Assembly (NCBI GenBank): GCA_032164245.1
Contig: JAVMKO010000007.1
Span: forward strand, 1,922,001-1,986,000
DNA: 64,000 nucleotides
DNA from: Sternotherus odoratus
Lineage: Eukaryota; Chordata; Testudines; Kinosternidae
Direction: 5' to 3'
The stretch's first letter is position 1. The number at the start of each line of letters is the position of its first letter. The notes below the pieces were generated by a model. That model did not search any database, was not told the origin of the DNA, and saw nothing but the letters and a program-made list of their open reading frames with translations. A program made the translations under genes and the position numbers. Of this stretch, positions 1-13,089 are shown in pieces.

Positions 1-135
1 CACCCAGCTGACAGACTCCATTTTAAAACAAAACTCCATTTTGCCTTACATATTCTACAACTATTAACCCCGCAGTTACCACATGTTACACAATACCCAG
101 TAATCAATAAATACCATTTTCACATTTGTACTACA
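1..135 (-). repeat. 3' LTR, partial (cut by window edge)
   Basis: These bases match the outer (U3) part of the LTR at 3975-4109. On the minus strand the LTR begins TGTAGTACA at 135, directly after a purine-rich tract. Only the first 135 bases of the LTR lie inside the window. Confidence 0.85.
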
Positions 136-229
136 ATCCCTCCTCTTAAAAGATACTTTCTTCTACATTTTACATCCTATCTCCTACAAGGCAGGGAAGT
201 ACCACCCATCAAAGGTATAATGATTACTG

Positions 230-370
230 TAACAAGACTACAATCCCAGAAATACAATGACAATTAAACAGATTACCCCACTCTAAATCAGTGATACAAT
301 TCCTTACTTACATAAGGAAGCCAGGACCACAAGGACTCCCACCAATCAATGGGTAGGTAGCCAGCAAATT
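230..370 (-). pseudogene. Possible env transmembrane-subunit remnant of the retrovirus
   Basis: Read on the minus strand, bases around 362-291 encode a tryptophan-rich stretch containing IDWWESLWSWLPY. After a stop codon comes a hydrophobic run containing VICLIVIVFLGL at about 285-240. A Trp-rich membrane-proximal segment followed by a membrane span just upstream of the 3' LTR is where the end of a gammaretroviral env would lie. The frame is broken by stops. The assignment rests on position and composition only. Confidence 0.3.
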
Positions 371-830
371 GATTCCCAACCAAAGCCAATTCCCTATACC
401 CAATAAATCCCACTGACAAATTTAAATTGGGTCCAAATTTGGCCATCTAGGCCCAGGTCCTTGATTCCTGTAATGGGGCAACCTTTATTGTCAGTAAACA
501 CAATAATCCTGTCTTATTAACAATCGTAGGATACCCAGAGGTAGACACCCCTACCCTGGTCCATTCCTAGGTCATGTTAATCACAGACAGGGATTTTCTT
601 ATATCTGCTCCCCTGTTTTGGTTCCACTGGAATCTGGGTGAGAGATATCCAGGGGAGGCAAAACCATACAATTACAAGCTCAACAATTCATACAAAACCA
701 TCCAGTCCATACACAATCAACTTAAGTCCAAGTCCCTTCAACAAATCTCAGTCCATACAAAGTCCAGTTGAGTCCAATTCCTGAGAGAGACAAACCAGTC
801 CACTGCTCAGTCCAGTTCTCTCTCAGAGAA

Positions 831-908
831 ATGTGTCTCTTGACACGCAGGCAGCCCTCTGTCAGCAGAATGTATCTCTTGACACGCAGACAACCCTCCG
901 TCAGCAGC
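831..908. repeat. 39-bp tandem duplication inside the retrovirus
   Basis: Two adjacent copies, 831-869 and 870-908, differ at only a few positions; each contains CTCTTGACACGCAG. They lie in the internal region of the retroviral element. Confidence 0.85.
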
Positions 909-1304
909 ACCTGGAACGGATCCTCCAGCCTCTTCCTTCCACCTCTGGATCAGGACCTGGGATGAGGACGTCCAAGGACATGCTTCTGGCAAGGCACAGC
1001 AAACCTGCAGAGAAAACAAACTACACGGCAGTACCATATTCTTTCCAATTTAGCAGTGTTTTGTTTTTCCACCCCGCTAACAAGATCCTGCCAGTGTCTA
1101 AGAGAGACATCTCAAACATTAACTCAAAAGGAGAACCTCTTGTCAGTCCACATGACTGAACATCTAGATCTCCTTCCCAACAACAATCCATAAAAACAAG
1201 CAGCTTCCAGCTATCCCTGTGCAGTAAAATGGAGGAGAAAGTATCCTTTTAAATCCAACACAGAACTTCTCCTTCAGCACATACACCAGGGCCTATACCT
1301 AAAC

Positions 1305-1510
1305 CCAGCAAATGCTCCAAAGCCTAGCAACTACTTCAAAAGACCAGCAAATGCTCACAACCCAGCAAATGCCTCACAAAACCAGCAATGCTTCCACAAC
1401 ACCAGCAATGCCTCTACAAAACCAGCAATGCCTCCACAGAATCATCAATGCCTCCACAAAACTTGCAATGCCTCACAAACCCTAGCAAATCCTCACAAAA
1501 CCATACACCA
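1305..1510. repeat. Degenerate ~20-bp tandem repeat inside the retrovirus
   Basis: Variants of accagcaatgcctccacaaa recur about ten times. The array spreads over a region where the coding sequence between gag matrix and the 3' end would be expected, and it encodes nothing recognisable. Confidence 0.7.
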
Positions 1511-2001
1511 ATCTACACATGGGGCCATCTGCTAGTCTGAACTCTGCCTTCCCAGCAGCTACACCACCATGAGCTTATCACAGAGACTAGCGATACTTTA
1601 CAAAACCCAGCACATGCTTCCACAAAGCCACCAAGTGCTTCACAACACCCAAATCACATGTCCTAATCCAAGTCCTACTTTTCCAACTGCATTTGACATC
1701 CACAAAGGAAACCTAAAATCCTATCACCATAGCACCTCTACAAAGCAGTCAGACAGGCAGGTAAAGCCACACAGACATACCTTAGTACATTACTCCAAAT
1801 CTAGAGGCTCACATCTCTCTGCCTCTCATAAGTCTCACCAGACTCTACACCTCTCACTGTCACTGACTCTGAACCTTACTCCTGGTCACAGGACCTTCCT
1901 ATCCTGGACACTTAGGTGACACTTCCTCCCTGAAGGTGATATCAGGGGCTACAGCAGATCTTAATTCTGCTCTGTGATCAGGCAATGAGGGGCTCTCAGA
2001 G

Positions 2002-2325
2002 TTAACTAAAACAGGCACTAACAGCGAATTCCATAAACCAGGGTGGCCGGTCCTGGCAAATCGCCAACCAACAATCTATATAGGGGAACTGATCCCACAG
2101 TCCATCCCTCTGCACCTTACTGTGCACCAATCTTATCAGTTCCACATCAAAGGAACCACCTTCAGGCCATCCCAGGCCAAACCTAGTCCACCTTAGCTGA
2201 CAGAACTTCGTCAAGTCCTCCCTAGTCAGCTTCACCACACAGGTACCTCTAAACTTCCCAAAATTCCTAAGCATGCAATCTAACGGAACCTCAGAGCTAT
2301 CGGACCGGGAGCGACCCGTACCCAT
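2002..2325 (-). pseudogene. gag: Retroviral gag remnant, matrix domain
   Basis: A 107-codon minus-strand frame starts with Met-Gly (2325-2320), the usual myristoylation start of retroviral Gag. It contains the features of a gammaretrovirus-type matrix: a CQLRWTRFGLGWP segment, then FPYIDCW and a PPW motif. The frame stops at 2002, just past the end of matrix. The sequence to its left is frame-broken and shows no capsid or nucleocapsid, so this is a decayed fragment. Its start lies about 1.2 kb downstream of the primer site, which is a long leader. Matrix identity is by motif recognition; the exact viral lineage is not determined. Confidence 0.75.
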
Positions 2326-3548
2326 GTTCCCCTTCCAGCAGTCTAGTCAACCAGTGAATCACTCCCTCGGGCCCCCGGCTCGCAGAAACTGCCGCAGCCT
2401 TTGTTTCCCGATCGAGTTCCTGACCAAATGACCAAGGACTCTCAGGAGAGTCTACATCCGATCATCAACTTCCTCCTGAGTCCCGGAGGTTAAAATCACT
2501 AGACCAAATGATCAATGCCCCACCAGTGCCCCCGGATCACCCAGGCATGAACAGCTAGTGGAAAGCCTCGATCAAGATATCCGCGACCAAATAACCTCCA
2601 CCTGCGGCCTCGATCAAGATATCAGAAAACCAAGAGACCAAATGACCCAATGACCAGTGAGACACCGGTCACACACAAACGCCTCCCTGTGACTACTGGT
2701 ACCTCAGGCAGAACTAAAGAGCCCCGCCGTGCAATCCTGAGGGTCTGTGCTCCCCAGGGACTCGAACCCCACAAACACACAGACAACTAGTTCTGGGTCC
2801 TCCAGACTCTTCGGTCTGGGTCTCAACACATATGTTCCCCCGGAACCCCGGCTTCAGGAACCGTCCCCCCGGATCACCCAGGCAGTGGACACGTGGCCCT
2901 CACGGTCACCACTGAGAACTATGGTTATCCCGACTACGCGCTCTGACCCCTCTGGTTCCCTGTCCCCCCGGATCACCCAGGCAGTGGACACACCTACACT
3001 CCTTCCAACGCAGAGAATCTCTTAGTTCCTCCAAAAGGAACCCCAGAGCCAGGTTATAACTCTGATGGTCATTGCCCTCCCTGCCTCGCAGGAAGATCCC
3101 CTGAGGGAGTCTAGCGGTGGAGCCCCCTCAACACCTTCTCCTCTCAGAATACCAGTTATTAGAAAACCTGATACTCACATCTCCACCTCGCCTCAAACGG
3201 TTGGCACCAGAGGACCAGCTCGCAGGAGCGATTCCTTGCAGCTTCCAAGTGGTCCGAACCCTCGGCTCAAGCGGTGAAGGTCTTGGAAGGATCCGCTGAT
3301 CAGCTTTTTAACTCGAGGCCTCTCAATCCAAAAATCCAAAAATCCAACAGTCCAAAAACCCAAAAATCCAAAAATCCGCAGTCTTCTGTCAGGGACCTTA
3401 GCTTTGCCTGATTTTAAAGGAGCTTGCCTTTAACCTCTCAGGTATCCTCGCAGCTGAACCTAGATTTAGGGACAGGCAGAATACTTGCCTGGTGCGCACT
3501 TCCTCTCCTCTAGTTCATCCACGCCGATCCCGAGGTGGTCCAAGGAGT
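2326..3548 (-). other. Retroviral 5' leader with internal repeats
   Basis: No coding domain is visible between the primer site and gag. The leader carries an exact 30-bp direct repeat (2863-2892 and 2962-2991, containing CCGGATCACCCAGGCAGTGG), a duplicated tcgatcaagatatc motif near 2568 and 2613, and an A-rich short tandem array at 3325-3388 built on ccaaaaat. It presumably held the splice donor and packaging signal of the element (inference). Confidence 0.6.
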
Positions 3549-3566
3549 CTCCTGGCTGGCTCGCCA
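3549..3566 (-). promoter_or_regulatory. Primer-binding site complementary to tRNA-Arg
   Basis: The minus strand reads TGGCGAGCCAGCCAGGAG, which fits the 3' end of vertebrate tRNA-Arg(ACG) plus CCA over all 18 bases as I recall that tRNA. It starts two bases after the CA that ends the 5' LTR. This fixes the orientation of the element and the LTR boundary. Confidence 0.8.
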
Positions 3567-3568
3567 AT

Positions 3569-4109
3569 TGTTGCAAAAATCCGTTCTTCCCTTGGAGGCC
3601 TCTCCAATTCACCTCAAAGGACAGGCAAAAGACAAAAGGTAACCTGAACAAACAAAAGGTTTATTTGTGCACAAACAGGGGTTCAGGGGAATACAACTCC
3701 AAAGCCTGAAAAGCCCCCTGACACAGGGTGGGCAAAACATATATACAGGATACAAATATGTAAGCAACCAATAACATTCAAGATAGTCACAGCTACATGC
3801 AGCCAATAATCATATGCCACATACATGCTTGTATACAGATTCAAACATCACTATGGCTACCAGCCGTTAGTTCCCGCTCTTTCTGTAACACAAGCATGAT
3901 AGACATTGTTACAAGGTAAGGCATGAGCTGCTAGGCCTATGTGCAAGCTCAGCCTCTGATTATGGCTACATGTCCACCCAGCTGACAGACTCCATTTTAA
4001 AACAAAACTCCATTTTGCCTTACATATTCTACAACTATTAACCCCGCAGTTACCACATGTTACACAATACCCAGTAATCAATAAATACCATTTTCACATT
4101 TGTACTACA
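3569..4109 (-). repeat. 5' LTR of the retrovirus, 541 bp
   Basis: The LTR runs TG...CA on the minus strand (4109 to 3569). A TATA-like TATATAT lies at 3739-3745 and an AATAAA signal at 3660-3665 (both read on the minus strand). That spacing gives a U3 of about 360 bp and a short R, in the usual order U3-TATA-R-polyA-U5. Its first 135 bases match the 3' LTR at the window start. Confidence 0.85.
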
Positions 4110-7100
4110 ATATTCTTCAGAGGAGCACATGCAGTTAGCACAGATGTTTTTTTTAACTCACAGTATTACCATTCAGGAAAGGATTGTGCCTATATAGTAC
4201 TAGGATAAGGGGCAGTGTGCAGTTGTAGCTCCCCCTAAGGCATATTTGCCAAATTCCCCAGGAGCTCCCTGTGGTGCAGGGAAAGTGCATCTTCTAGCAT
4301 TTGGAGCATTTGCTGCCGGTGTGGCAGGGTGAGACTGGCTGAGCCCCAAATGATCCCTCAACCCCTTGCTGCCTGGTGTGGGGTTTGTACGCCCCATCAC
4401 AGCACCTGCAAAGAACTGTAACGGTAGAAGCCTTCTTGTAGCGTCGCAAAAGGCACCACACACGAGTCTGGGAATGTGCTGTAGTCCATAATATTTTGCT
4501 ACCTAAGGCAACGGGGTGTGTGCCTGTTTACAGTGTGTGAAAAAATGTGAAGTGTTTCCATTTCATGGGGTTCAAAATGGAACCCTTGTTCATTATTTCA
4601 AGATGGTGTGTGGAGTGGGATTGTTTCTGTCAACATTTTCATGACAATTATCAAAAGGGTGGGTGGGTTTTTTGTTTTGTTTATTGAAAACAGTGGTTTT
4701 GGTAAGTGAAAATGTTTTAGCTTTCCATAAATGAAAAACGGAAAACATTTTTGACAAAACCTTTAAAAAAAATTCAGTACAAAATGTCAAAAAATTCCTG
4801 GAAAATGACATTTTTGCACAAAGAAAGAAAAAATGGCCATTTTTCAATTAAAAGCCCCAAAAGCTTTGTTTTGGAAGCTCTACTTCCATCTTTCTTTGTG
4901 TAGCTGCTTCAAAACCAGCTGTGAAGGTCAACAGCTATTTATAGGTGTGTATGGTTGCAAGTTTTTAATTAAGAGGTTCTGAGACTCCCCTGATCTACCT
5001 CATTTATAGTGCTAAAATGATAACCTAGAGCTGAAAAATATGAATGGGGTTGCTTAAACATTGCATTACTAGTTTTCCACAGGTATGACTCCATTGATTT
5101 CAATAGGGCAGAAAGTGTAAAACATGAATAGCAGAGTGGTGAATCTAATCCAAATATTTATTCCCCTTGTACAAACAGTATTACAGATGTTACATTGATC
5201 ACATTTATCTATAGATATAGATCATTTATATACCAGCATATTATATGCAATGTCTTTATCTGGGGCTATCTTTTTCATTGCCAATGGTGCAGTCCTTATT
5301 CAGGAACAAACCCTATCCCTTTGCCCAGTCCTCTGGCAGTATTCAACAAGGCATCAGAAATGTTGTGCTTCTGATGTGTCGGAAGAAAAGCCAACAACAT
5401 ACCCTCCTGAGTCCGGAGCCAAGCTCCGGGGCAGTTGTCTGCTCAGAAGTGGGCGGGGGGAGGGAAGGGCTAACTGCATATATAGTACAGGCATGGCCAG
5501 TGGGTTTGTAAGAGGGGGTGAAGGAAATCACACCCACTACTTTCCCAGAGCTTGTCTGAGTTGCTGCTGCACACCAGCAGCTGTAGTTTGGGGCTAAGGA
5601 TTCCATCCCTCCACCTCCTGCCTTTTGAGGCTGTTTCTTTGAGCACATTCTTTCTTCATTCAAAAAAAAAATCCCAGTGAAATAAATGGGGATTTTGTCT
5701 GAGTAAGGACTGAAGGGTTTGGCCAACAGCATGTGTGAGCATTGCATGGTATTTTATAGACGTGTCAGAGGACATGACACCATCAGGGAGAATTAAAAAA
5801 AGGAAATACAGTACAGAAAGTCCTAGTTAGCTCTATTAATTATCTACTGGCCATTTATTTAGGGGACCTAGTTACAAATATATCCTCATAGCAATGGCAG
5901 GAAATCTGAGAAGTCTACAAAAAGACTACTAATGAAGAGAATTTCTAATGCCTGTAAGATGAAATACCTTTTCACCGGTAGTTCCTGTAAGTCATCTCTG
6001 GGGTCAGTAATGGTGCACAACAAAGATTCTCCCAGTGTACAAGGGGGAAAAAATAGAGAGTACTTCAGAATTGTCAATCCTTTATCCATGAACAGTACAC
6101 TAGAGGCTGACATTTAATGCCCTAAGGATATAGATGTTTGAAAGCTGGTTATTGTAACAAAGGAAGCCATCCAAACTCTGCAAGACCAAATGGATCAGAT
6201 AACGCTGACACTGAAATAAATCTCTTTTACATCCATTCTTGTGGAAGTTTTGCTAATCTATGTAGTTATAAGCTTTCCTAAAGCAAAAGTGAAGGGGGGG
6301 GGGGGACCCTACATTATAGCAAGTCAACGTGTTGGCCCAAGTTGTAATCTCCAAAATATAACTTGCTAGTCAAAGACAATTTTCGCTCTTAGATCTTGAA
6401 TGAACTCCATTAAATACAGAGAGAGAAAGGAAGAAATTGAGAGCGAGTGAAGAAGAACATGCATGTTGCTTCTGGTTCCATGTTAAGGTAGATTTTGTTT
6501 GTTTAACACATGAATGTAGCTCTTTCATATACACAGATTCATCTCTCAACCAGTCAGAAACTAACATCTATTCTTCATTAGCCAGTATTTCAGCTGCCAG
6601 ATTGGACTTTCATATGGTAGCCTGGAGCAGTGCTGGTACAGATGGGAAGACAACTCTCATAAGACTGATGACTCTAAAGAAATATACAGTAGTAAGTCAG
6701 AAGGTGCAAATGCTAACATTCAAGCTTAGAAGAAAAATATTCATTGTATACATTTTCCAGGTTTGTTTTTTTTATGCATTGCAGAGAGAAAAACCCATGC
6801 CCACACCTCATTGCTGGCAAATGAATGATAAATTTACTTTAGCTTCTTTTGTATGTCAACTGTTCATGCCTCAGGTACTTAACCTTTTACTTTTAAAACA
6901 CAGTTCAGATCCTAGCCTGGGCAGTGGGGGGTGGGGAAGAGAACCGGTATTCTTGTAAATGTTTCATTTAACAAAGGCACTACTATAAGGTTCAGCGGTG
7001 AGAGTCTGAATGGTATTTATTGTTTCAGATTTCAAGGCTTCCATACATCTGCTGCCTGTCGAAGGTAGATACAACATTCATAAAACAAGTCCCCTGTCTG

Positions 7101-7236
7101 AAAAGAAGTCTCTCCTCTGTGATTCAGCCCTCAGTATTATGAATGATGTTAAGTTACAGAAAGTAAATGTTCTTATTAACTATACAGAAGATATCATATG
7201 GGATTTTTTTTTAAGTTAAGAAAGAATGGAATTTTT
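4110..7236. other. No gene seen; contains an old AT-rich repeat
   Basis: All open frames are short and lack recognisable domains. Bases 4560-4850 are rich in runs such as tccataaatgaaaa and catttttgac. They resemble 22625-22915 in order and wording, so they are probably an old unclassified interspersed repeat. A G10-11 run lies near 6295. Confidence 0.5.
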
Positions 7237-7360
7237 TTAGGCACCAAGTCAGCAAAGCACTTAAACACACGTTTAAATCCATCCTTTTCAGAAGAACACT
7301 TAAGCATTTGCTTAACGTTTAGCTCATGCTTAGTTGCTTAGTTGAATCATGGCCTTAAAG
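7237..7360. repeat. Palindromic MITE-like repeat, decayed
   Basis: Shares phrases such as gcaaagcactta and catgcttag with 26764-26890 and is partly self-complementary from end to end. This fits an old amniote palindromic MITE family. I cannot assign a superfamily. Confidence 0.5.
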
Positions 7361-10112
7361 AGTAACTATATGTACAATTACTAAGCACGCATGCAGGTCC
7401 TCTACTTCCTAGAATGTGTATCTTCACTCCTGGTGAGGAACATGCTCATTCATTTCTTATGATATCATAGTCTTCCCCATGGCAATCTCGTGCTATGTGA
7501 AGAAAAACAATGGAAGGAAAAACTTTTCATGCTGAGATGAAGACGGATAAGGAATTATGTTTGGCCACGTGGCAGAATATATAAGGGAGACCAAAAACAC
7601 ACAGCCCCCAATCCTGGGAATCTGATTTATTCATTATTTGGCATTGCCCATAAAGTGTGGGCAATGAAAGAGGACCTTAATACCTCCTTAGCGGCAATCA
7701 AAAATTCATTTCAGTGTGAGGCATTTAATTAGCTTCACTGCGTTTATAAGAACTTCAGTCATTTTAAGACACTCCAGGCAACTCCCCGACACATTAGATT
7801 ACTCCAAGTCTGGAATGCCTACCACTTGGAGGAATGTTTGGTGAGTAATTGAAGGGGACTCCTCTGTTTTAATATGTTTGATGTGCCAGCCATTTCCTGC
7901 ACCACAAATATACACCAAAAGATGCATCTAGGCCAAACAACTGGTTTAATCAGTAAATTACAACGAGGCTTCAAAGAACTTTTAAGGTTGTTCCATGTCT
8001 AGGAAAGAGTCAGATAGGACCCTTGAAAACTTAGAGCTCATCTAATTGTTATATAATGCATTCATTACATCACATTAAATGTTTTGTGATAAGCTTTCAC
8101 CTTCCCCATTTCCAACAGGCCCTGAAATATATTTGCTGCATGCACTTATTACATGCACATGATCAATACATTTGGAAGTCAAGATTAACTACCAGAGGCT
8201 ATTATGAATTTTACTATGGCTTCATGAGGTTTATATATCAAGATCCTCTCCATGGCAAGGATGAGGAATTGCTAAATAAAGTTAATTTTGGAATGATCTT
8301 ATTTATACACTGGACGCTAATCCCTTCATATATCTCACATGCTTCTTTCTTCTCAGAAATACTGTCCCTCAGTGACCTTCTCAGAGAATTTCATTAAATG
8401 CCTTCAGACTCTGTAAATTACAGCTCTTTAAAACCATTGAGTTTAGCATATAAAAAGCAAGTGTTTCTGTACACTGCTATGGGATAAGGTGCGGTGAAAA
8501 TCCCATACAAGCTGAACTGTACTTCCTAATCAAATGGGTGTAACAGATGGCTGCTAGAGCAAGCCATCACAATGGAAATATCTGCAGTTCTCATGGTAAC
8601 GGAATCTGCCAGGTCTGAGGGATTTGCTGTTTTCCAGGACATCTGAACTGCAATCTCTTTCGAGCTGTCTAGCAGTCTCACTCTCATTCTCTCTCGCTCT
8701 CTCAGCATGATGGAGATAGAGTTGAAAGGTGGAGCCTGATTTTGCATTCCAGCTGTGATTAAAGACACACACGTGCGCACACACATACAGAATCAATAGC
8801 ACTGCATATTCATTATGCTATCTAGAACCTGCCCGAACAGCTAATGAGAACAGCAAGAAAATGATAATATGCCTTCTTCAAGGGTGAAAGAGAACACGTG
8901 TATATGAGGAATTAAGATGCATGGGATAGAGCTTTTAATAACGATACAGAGCAATATTAAAACTAGCAGTTGTTTCCATTTCATGGCAGCATGTCAAGAT
9001 TACTTAACATAGCAGGATGAAACATCTGGCCTGAAATATATATATAGATCATGTCAAATTTCCAAAGCATAATACAGAATCAGGGGGAAGGGGGGGAAGG
9101 GCAAAATAAAACAGATAACCAAACATGTACCTTAATACTAAATGAAAGCATGTGACAGACTTCCTTATATTGTGTAATCGGCAATGTGATCTTTCTCATA
9201 AGGCGTACGCATATAAGTATATAGACACTGTGCTTTAATTATACATCTAAGGACTGGGTTTAAACCCATAGGATTCTGTTAATGGGAGCTTCTATTTCTA
9301 CACGCTATTCATAACTGTCTTATAGTATGGCAGGGGAAAATATTCATGAGTCTGTTTTATTAAAGTATTTTCCTTCAACTCCCTATCAATGTAAAGCAAT
9401 AAGAAGTAGACTGCCTTCCTTGCTTATACTACCTGCAAGAAAGCACACACAGGGTTGATTCACAGCTGCCTATTCTCTTGGGTATTTCAGCCTGAAGATC
9501 AGAGAACATAAGAATTCAGCCATGGCTCAAAATGGAAACAAAGAGGACCATTCTTAGCAATGTGAAATGAAAAACTACAGGCTGTAGACAGTAGCCCCCT
9601 AGCATGCTGATCCACCACTATTGTCCTTGAGGGTACTACTGTTAAATACACATGACAGACAAAGAGATGCGGAGAATGCTTTCCAGTGATTGGATCTCCT
9701 TTTTCATGATATAGAAGCAGGGCAATGTAAGCCTCTAAAGTACCCTTGAGAACAGGTTCTGTAAGAGGGTATTTTCTACTCATTGTGCAGCATTGAAGAA
9801 CATACATGATCTTTTTCTAAAGCTTGCACTGCAATTCTTATTCCTTGCTAAAATGATAGCAATGCCTTCTCAACAGCAAATTTCATTCTTAAATTAGGTT
9901 GATTAGTTTCAAATAAATGTATGTTTACTGTAGCAATAACAGAGAATGCACTGCACTTTCAGAGACCTCAGCGCACATTGACTAGTTAGAAAGTTCTATG
10001 GATGCCAGGCAAAGATGCATGCAGTAGCAATAACAGTAATAGTTTGAAATTTACATTGAACCTTTCAACCCAAATGATCTCCAAACACTCTGCAGATTAA
10101 ACGACAGTTTCT
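7361..10112. other. No gene seen
   Basis: AT-rich sequence with only short, featureless open frames and a few minor CA-rich patches near 8765. Nothing supports an exon or an RNA gene. Confidence 0.5.
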
Positions 10113-10203
10113 GCCATGCTTACTCCCATTGAGCAGTGCCTTACTCTTCAAGCAGTTCACTTCAGTTCAATGGGTACTCATGAGTAAGGCCGGCAGAATC
10201 TGG
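10113..10203. repeat. Palindromic MITE-like repeat
   Basis: The left end ttctgccatgcttactccc is matched by the reverse complement of the right end (gagtaaggccggcagaatc) with few differences, giving a hairpin-like element of about 90 bp. It is probably an old non-autonomous DNA transposon. Confidence 0.5.
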
Positions 10204-12884
10204 TTAACCCTATCCAGATCTAGGTTCTGCCATCTGTATGCCTGTTGAATAGCACCTTACACCACAAGTTGTTACACTCATCTCACCAGAACTTCTCCTG
10301 GAGGAAGTTACTAATCAACATGAGTGAAGATGTCAATCTTTCCACTGACTACTTCACTTGGTGAAATGCAGCCACTTCTGGAAGGTAACAAGGTTGCTGT
10401 TTGACAAGTCTATGTTACCCAACAGGTTAGAGAAAGAAGCTAAGAAGAACAACCTAGTCAATTGAAACAGCAAGAGAATTCAAATCCTTAAAATGCAACT
10501 TTTTCTATGAAGCCTATCAATGGAAAGTAGTGTCCAATGCATTCTTTAATAAAGCAAAGCAATGAATCTCCATGCTGTATTGAAATGTGTCCATCCGGTG
10601 TATTTTCTCTCTCTATTGTCCTGTTGGTCCAATTTAGACTGTTAATACCAAAAGGACAGAGATCCTCCTTCACGCAGCACCAAGCACACACGGAGCACTC
10701 AGGAACTCTGAACAAAAATAAAGTGAATAGAATGCAACTAGTTACCCAGACTGGAAGGTGTCCAGGACCCCATGGCCAACAACCCAACTCAAACAGAAAG
10801 CGCCTCAGATTCTTTAATGACATACAGGATCAGGAACCAGTCTGTACATCTCATCTGACAAAAAAAGCAATGCCTCCAGCAACAGTGTCACCAAATACCT
10901 TTCCAAGGTCAAGACTGACTGTGAAGAGTGCTACAGAATACCTTCCTCCAGCAATCAGCTGCGGTCTCCCATACAAGGATTAACCTAGTCCAAACAATTT
11001 TCGTTTGTAACAGCTGAAAAGACTGCCGCCCAAGGTAGCATAAGAAGGGGGAGCGCCCCCCCCCTTCTGAACAAAATCTACTCACACTGTATTTGCTTCA
11101 AACTTACACTTTCCTGGGATTACTGGTTACTTAAACATGAGCATAAAGCTCAGCCTAAGGTTACCTGCAGAGACCTCTCGTTCCTGTACTCCCCTTCCTT
11201 CTGCTCAGAGCCAGTCTCCCTAATATGCAGGATGAGATTAATGAGCCACACTTACCACAACGAGAGAGAAGAAATAAGTTAGCATCTCCCTGCAGGGCTG
11301 CTCAACAGGAGAACCCTGTCTAGTCGATACATGCTCTCCCTCACACATCAATGCCCTGGGGGTGGCTACTTTTGCTTAGCCTCATGCAACTTAACTCCCA
11401 GAGTTCTATGTTGCTGTCAGAAGATCTGGTCTCCTTGTTCCTTGTAGCATTTCCCAAGGCCTGAGCGGTGTCCATTACCTCTTAGGCTCCAGGAGAGCAA
11501 GAAAGTGTTCATAGTCTCTTTCCAAGACAATAGGCCAAGAGGATTACTCCCCATGTGCGCGCACACACACAGTAGATGCTTCTGACCCTCACTCATAGGG
11601 GGATGTCCCAGAGACCCCGGGACACAGCTACTCATACAAGTTCTGTTGCCTGCAGTAGCTCAGGCTTGACTGAACCATCTTACCCTAAAATGGCTGCTCT
11701 TCCACCTTAACTGGCTTGAGAGAGGTATAGTGAGCTTTGACCTTTGTAGACTCTATAAAACCTCATACACCCGCCCTAGTTGCATTCCACAAAAGGACTT
11801 GTTCTTCTCTAGGGCAGACCTTGCCTCAGCCCACCTGACTGTCAATCCATTTTAGGGTGTGGCTGTGATGGTTCCTCTTGGAGGTTAAGCTCCAGGCAGC
11901 CCTCCCTTTGACACACAGCCCCACACAGCTTGGCAGTGAGCAGATAGGACAAAAACTGCAGCAAGATCTGTGGTGTCTGTGGCTCTGTCTTCCGCTTCCT
12001 CACTTTACATGCAGGGTGTTGCGGAATCCCATTTCTAGCGCCCAGCCAGCCCAGCAGTTACCACACTGCTCCGACAGAAACCTCCCCGTACCCAGCGGGC
12101 TGGATTCCCACCTGGCTTAAATCAGCACTTTGCAGTCAGAGCTGTGCCAGTGTTCATGCACTGGAGATCTCACACATTGCCTTTAAGTCATTCTTCTCCA
12201 ACAAATACACAAACATACAGCCGCAGCCTAAGATTGCAACCAAAGGCACTTCCCCATGCCCTGCACATCCAGGATGGAGTTAACATGCTTCTCATGCCAC
12301 CGTGAATCTGCTTGAATCATTCAGCACCTCCCTGTTAGTTTCCAACAACTGCTAACATGGTGGGACATCAGAAGAACTAGACCACTCGTTCACAGGTAGT
12401 ACTGCCTTCTCCTTCACAAATACTGCATAGACAGTGGTGTCCTATTGAAAGGATGCTCCTATAAATATATTGCATCTTCACAGACAGGCTGTATGCATGG
12501 TGCAATCAATGTTTCGGCAATGAAGTGACATGCAGTTCTTAATGGTTGGCAGTATTCAATATAAGATGCTTTCCATCACAAGGTGCTTTATACTCAAGGG
12601 ACATAGTGTGAATGTTATCAATAAAATAGGAGCCAGCAGCCAACACATCAGTATTAGCTTCCCTTGAAAACATTTGGTTCTCCCTCAACTCGACCAGCAG
12701 ATGTTCAGGAAGCAGTTGATTTAATAAGAAGGTTCAGAAATATCAAGTTACAGATGCCAACTTAATTGGCAAATAAACAGAAATCAAAAATTGGAGACAT
12801 ATCTGAGGAAGAAAACTATTTCCATAGCTTGAGTTGTCAGCCCACAGATGGCTCCCAATTTGTAGCCCAGGGGGGCTGTGCACT
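10204..12884. other. No gene seen
   Basis: Short frames only, none with a recognisable domain. A poly-C run lies near 11058. The single notable item is a 31-bp sequence at 12711-12741 that recurs at 17322-17352, listed separately. Confidence 0.5.
12711..12741 (+). repeat. 31-bp direct repeat, left copy
   Basis: Identical to 17322-17352 (core gcagttgatttaataagaag). Similarity continues weakly on both sides. The pair brackets the LINE and the inverted-duplication block. Confidence 0.8.
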
Positions 12885-13060
12885 GACATAGGACCTAAAT
12901 GATGTGAGTTCACGTCTCAGCTCTGCCAATGGCTTCCTGTGAGAAGTCACATCACCCGTCTGTGTCTTAATTTCATCAGCGGTAGAAGAGGGATAATATT
13001 GCTCACTGACTTTGGTAAAGCATTATGACATCTATCGATGAAGTGGACTCAAAAAAGTAA
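12885..13060 (+). repeat. MIR-type SINE fragment, decayed
   Basis: The order of phrases fits the CORE-SINE body: an ordinary-language match to 'gttcacgtctcagctctgcca', then agtcacatca, then a 'cagcggtagaagagggataa' segment followed by 'tttggtaaagcattatgaca'. No intact promoter boxes are visible. Confidence 0.45.
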
Positions 13061-13089
13061 TATAAAAAATAATTAAAGCACATCAGAAT

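Larger units (their letters stand above)
1..4109 (-). mobile_element. Endogenous retrovirus, internally deleted, minus strand
   Basis: Seen: the sequence at 1-135 recurs at 3975-4109. The repeated edge reads TGTAGTACA on the minus strand, and the inner side at 136-147 is purine-rich on the minus strand (AAGAGGAGGGAT), as expected for a polypurine tract before a 3' LTR. The element therefore runs right to left: 5' LTR 3569-4109, primer site 3549-3566, internal region 136-3548, 3' LTR cut by the window start. The internal part is only about 3.4 kb. It holds a gag matrix remnant and perhaps an env tail, and I found no reverse transcriptase or integrase, so most of pol is missing. The flank at 4110 reads atattc; the matching duplication would lie outside the window. 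The gag resembles gammaretrovirus-like class I elements. Confidence 0.85.
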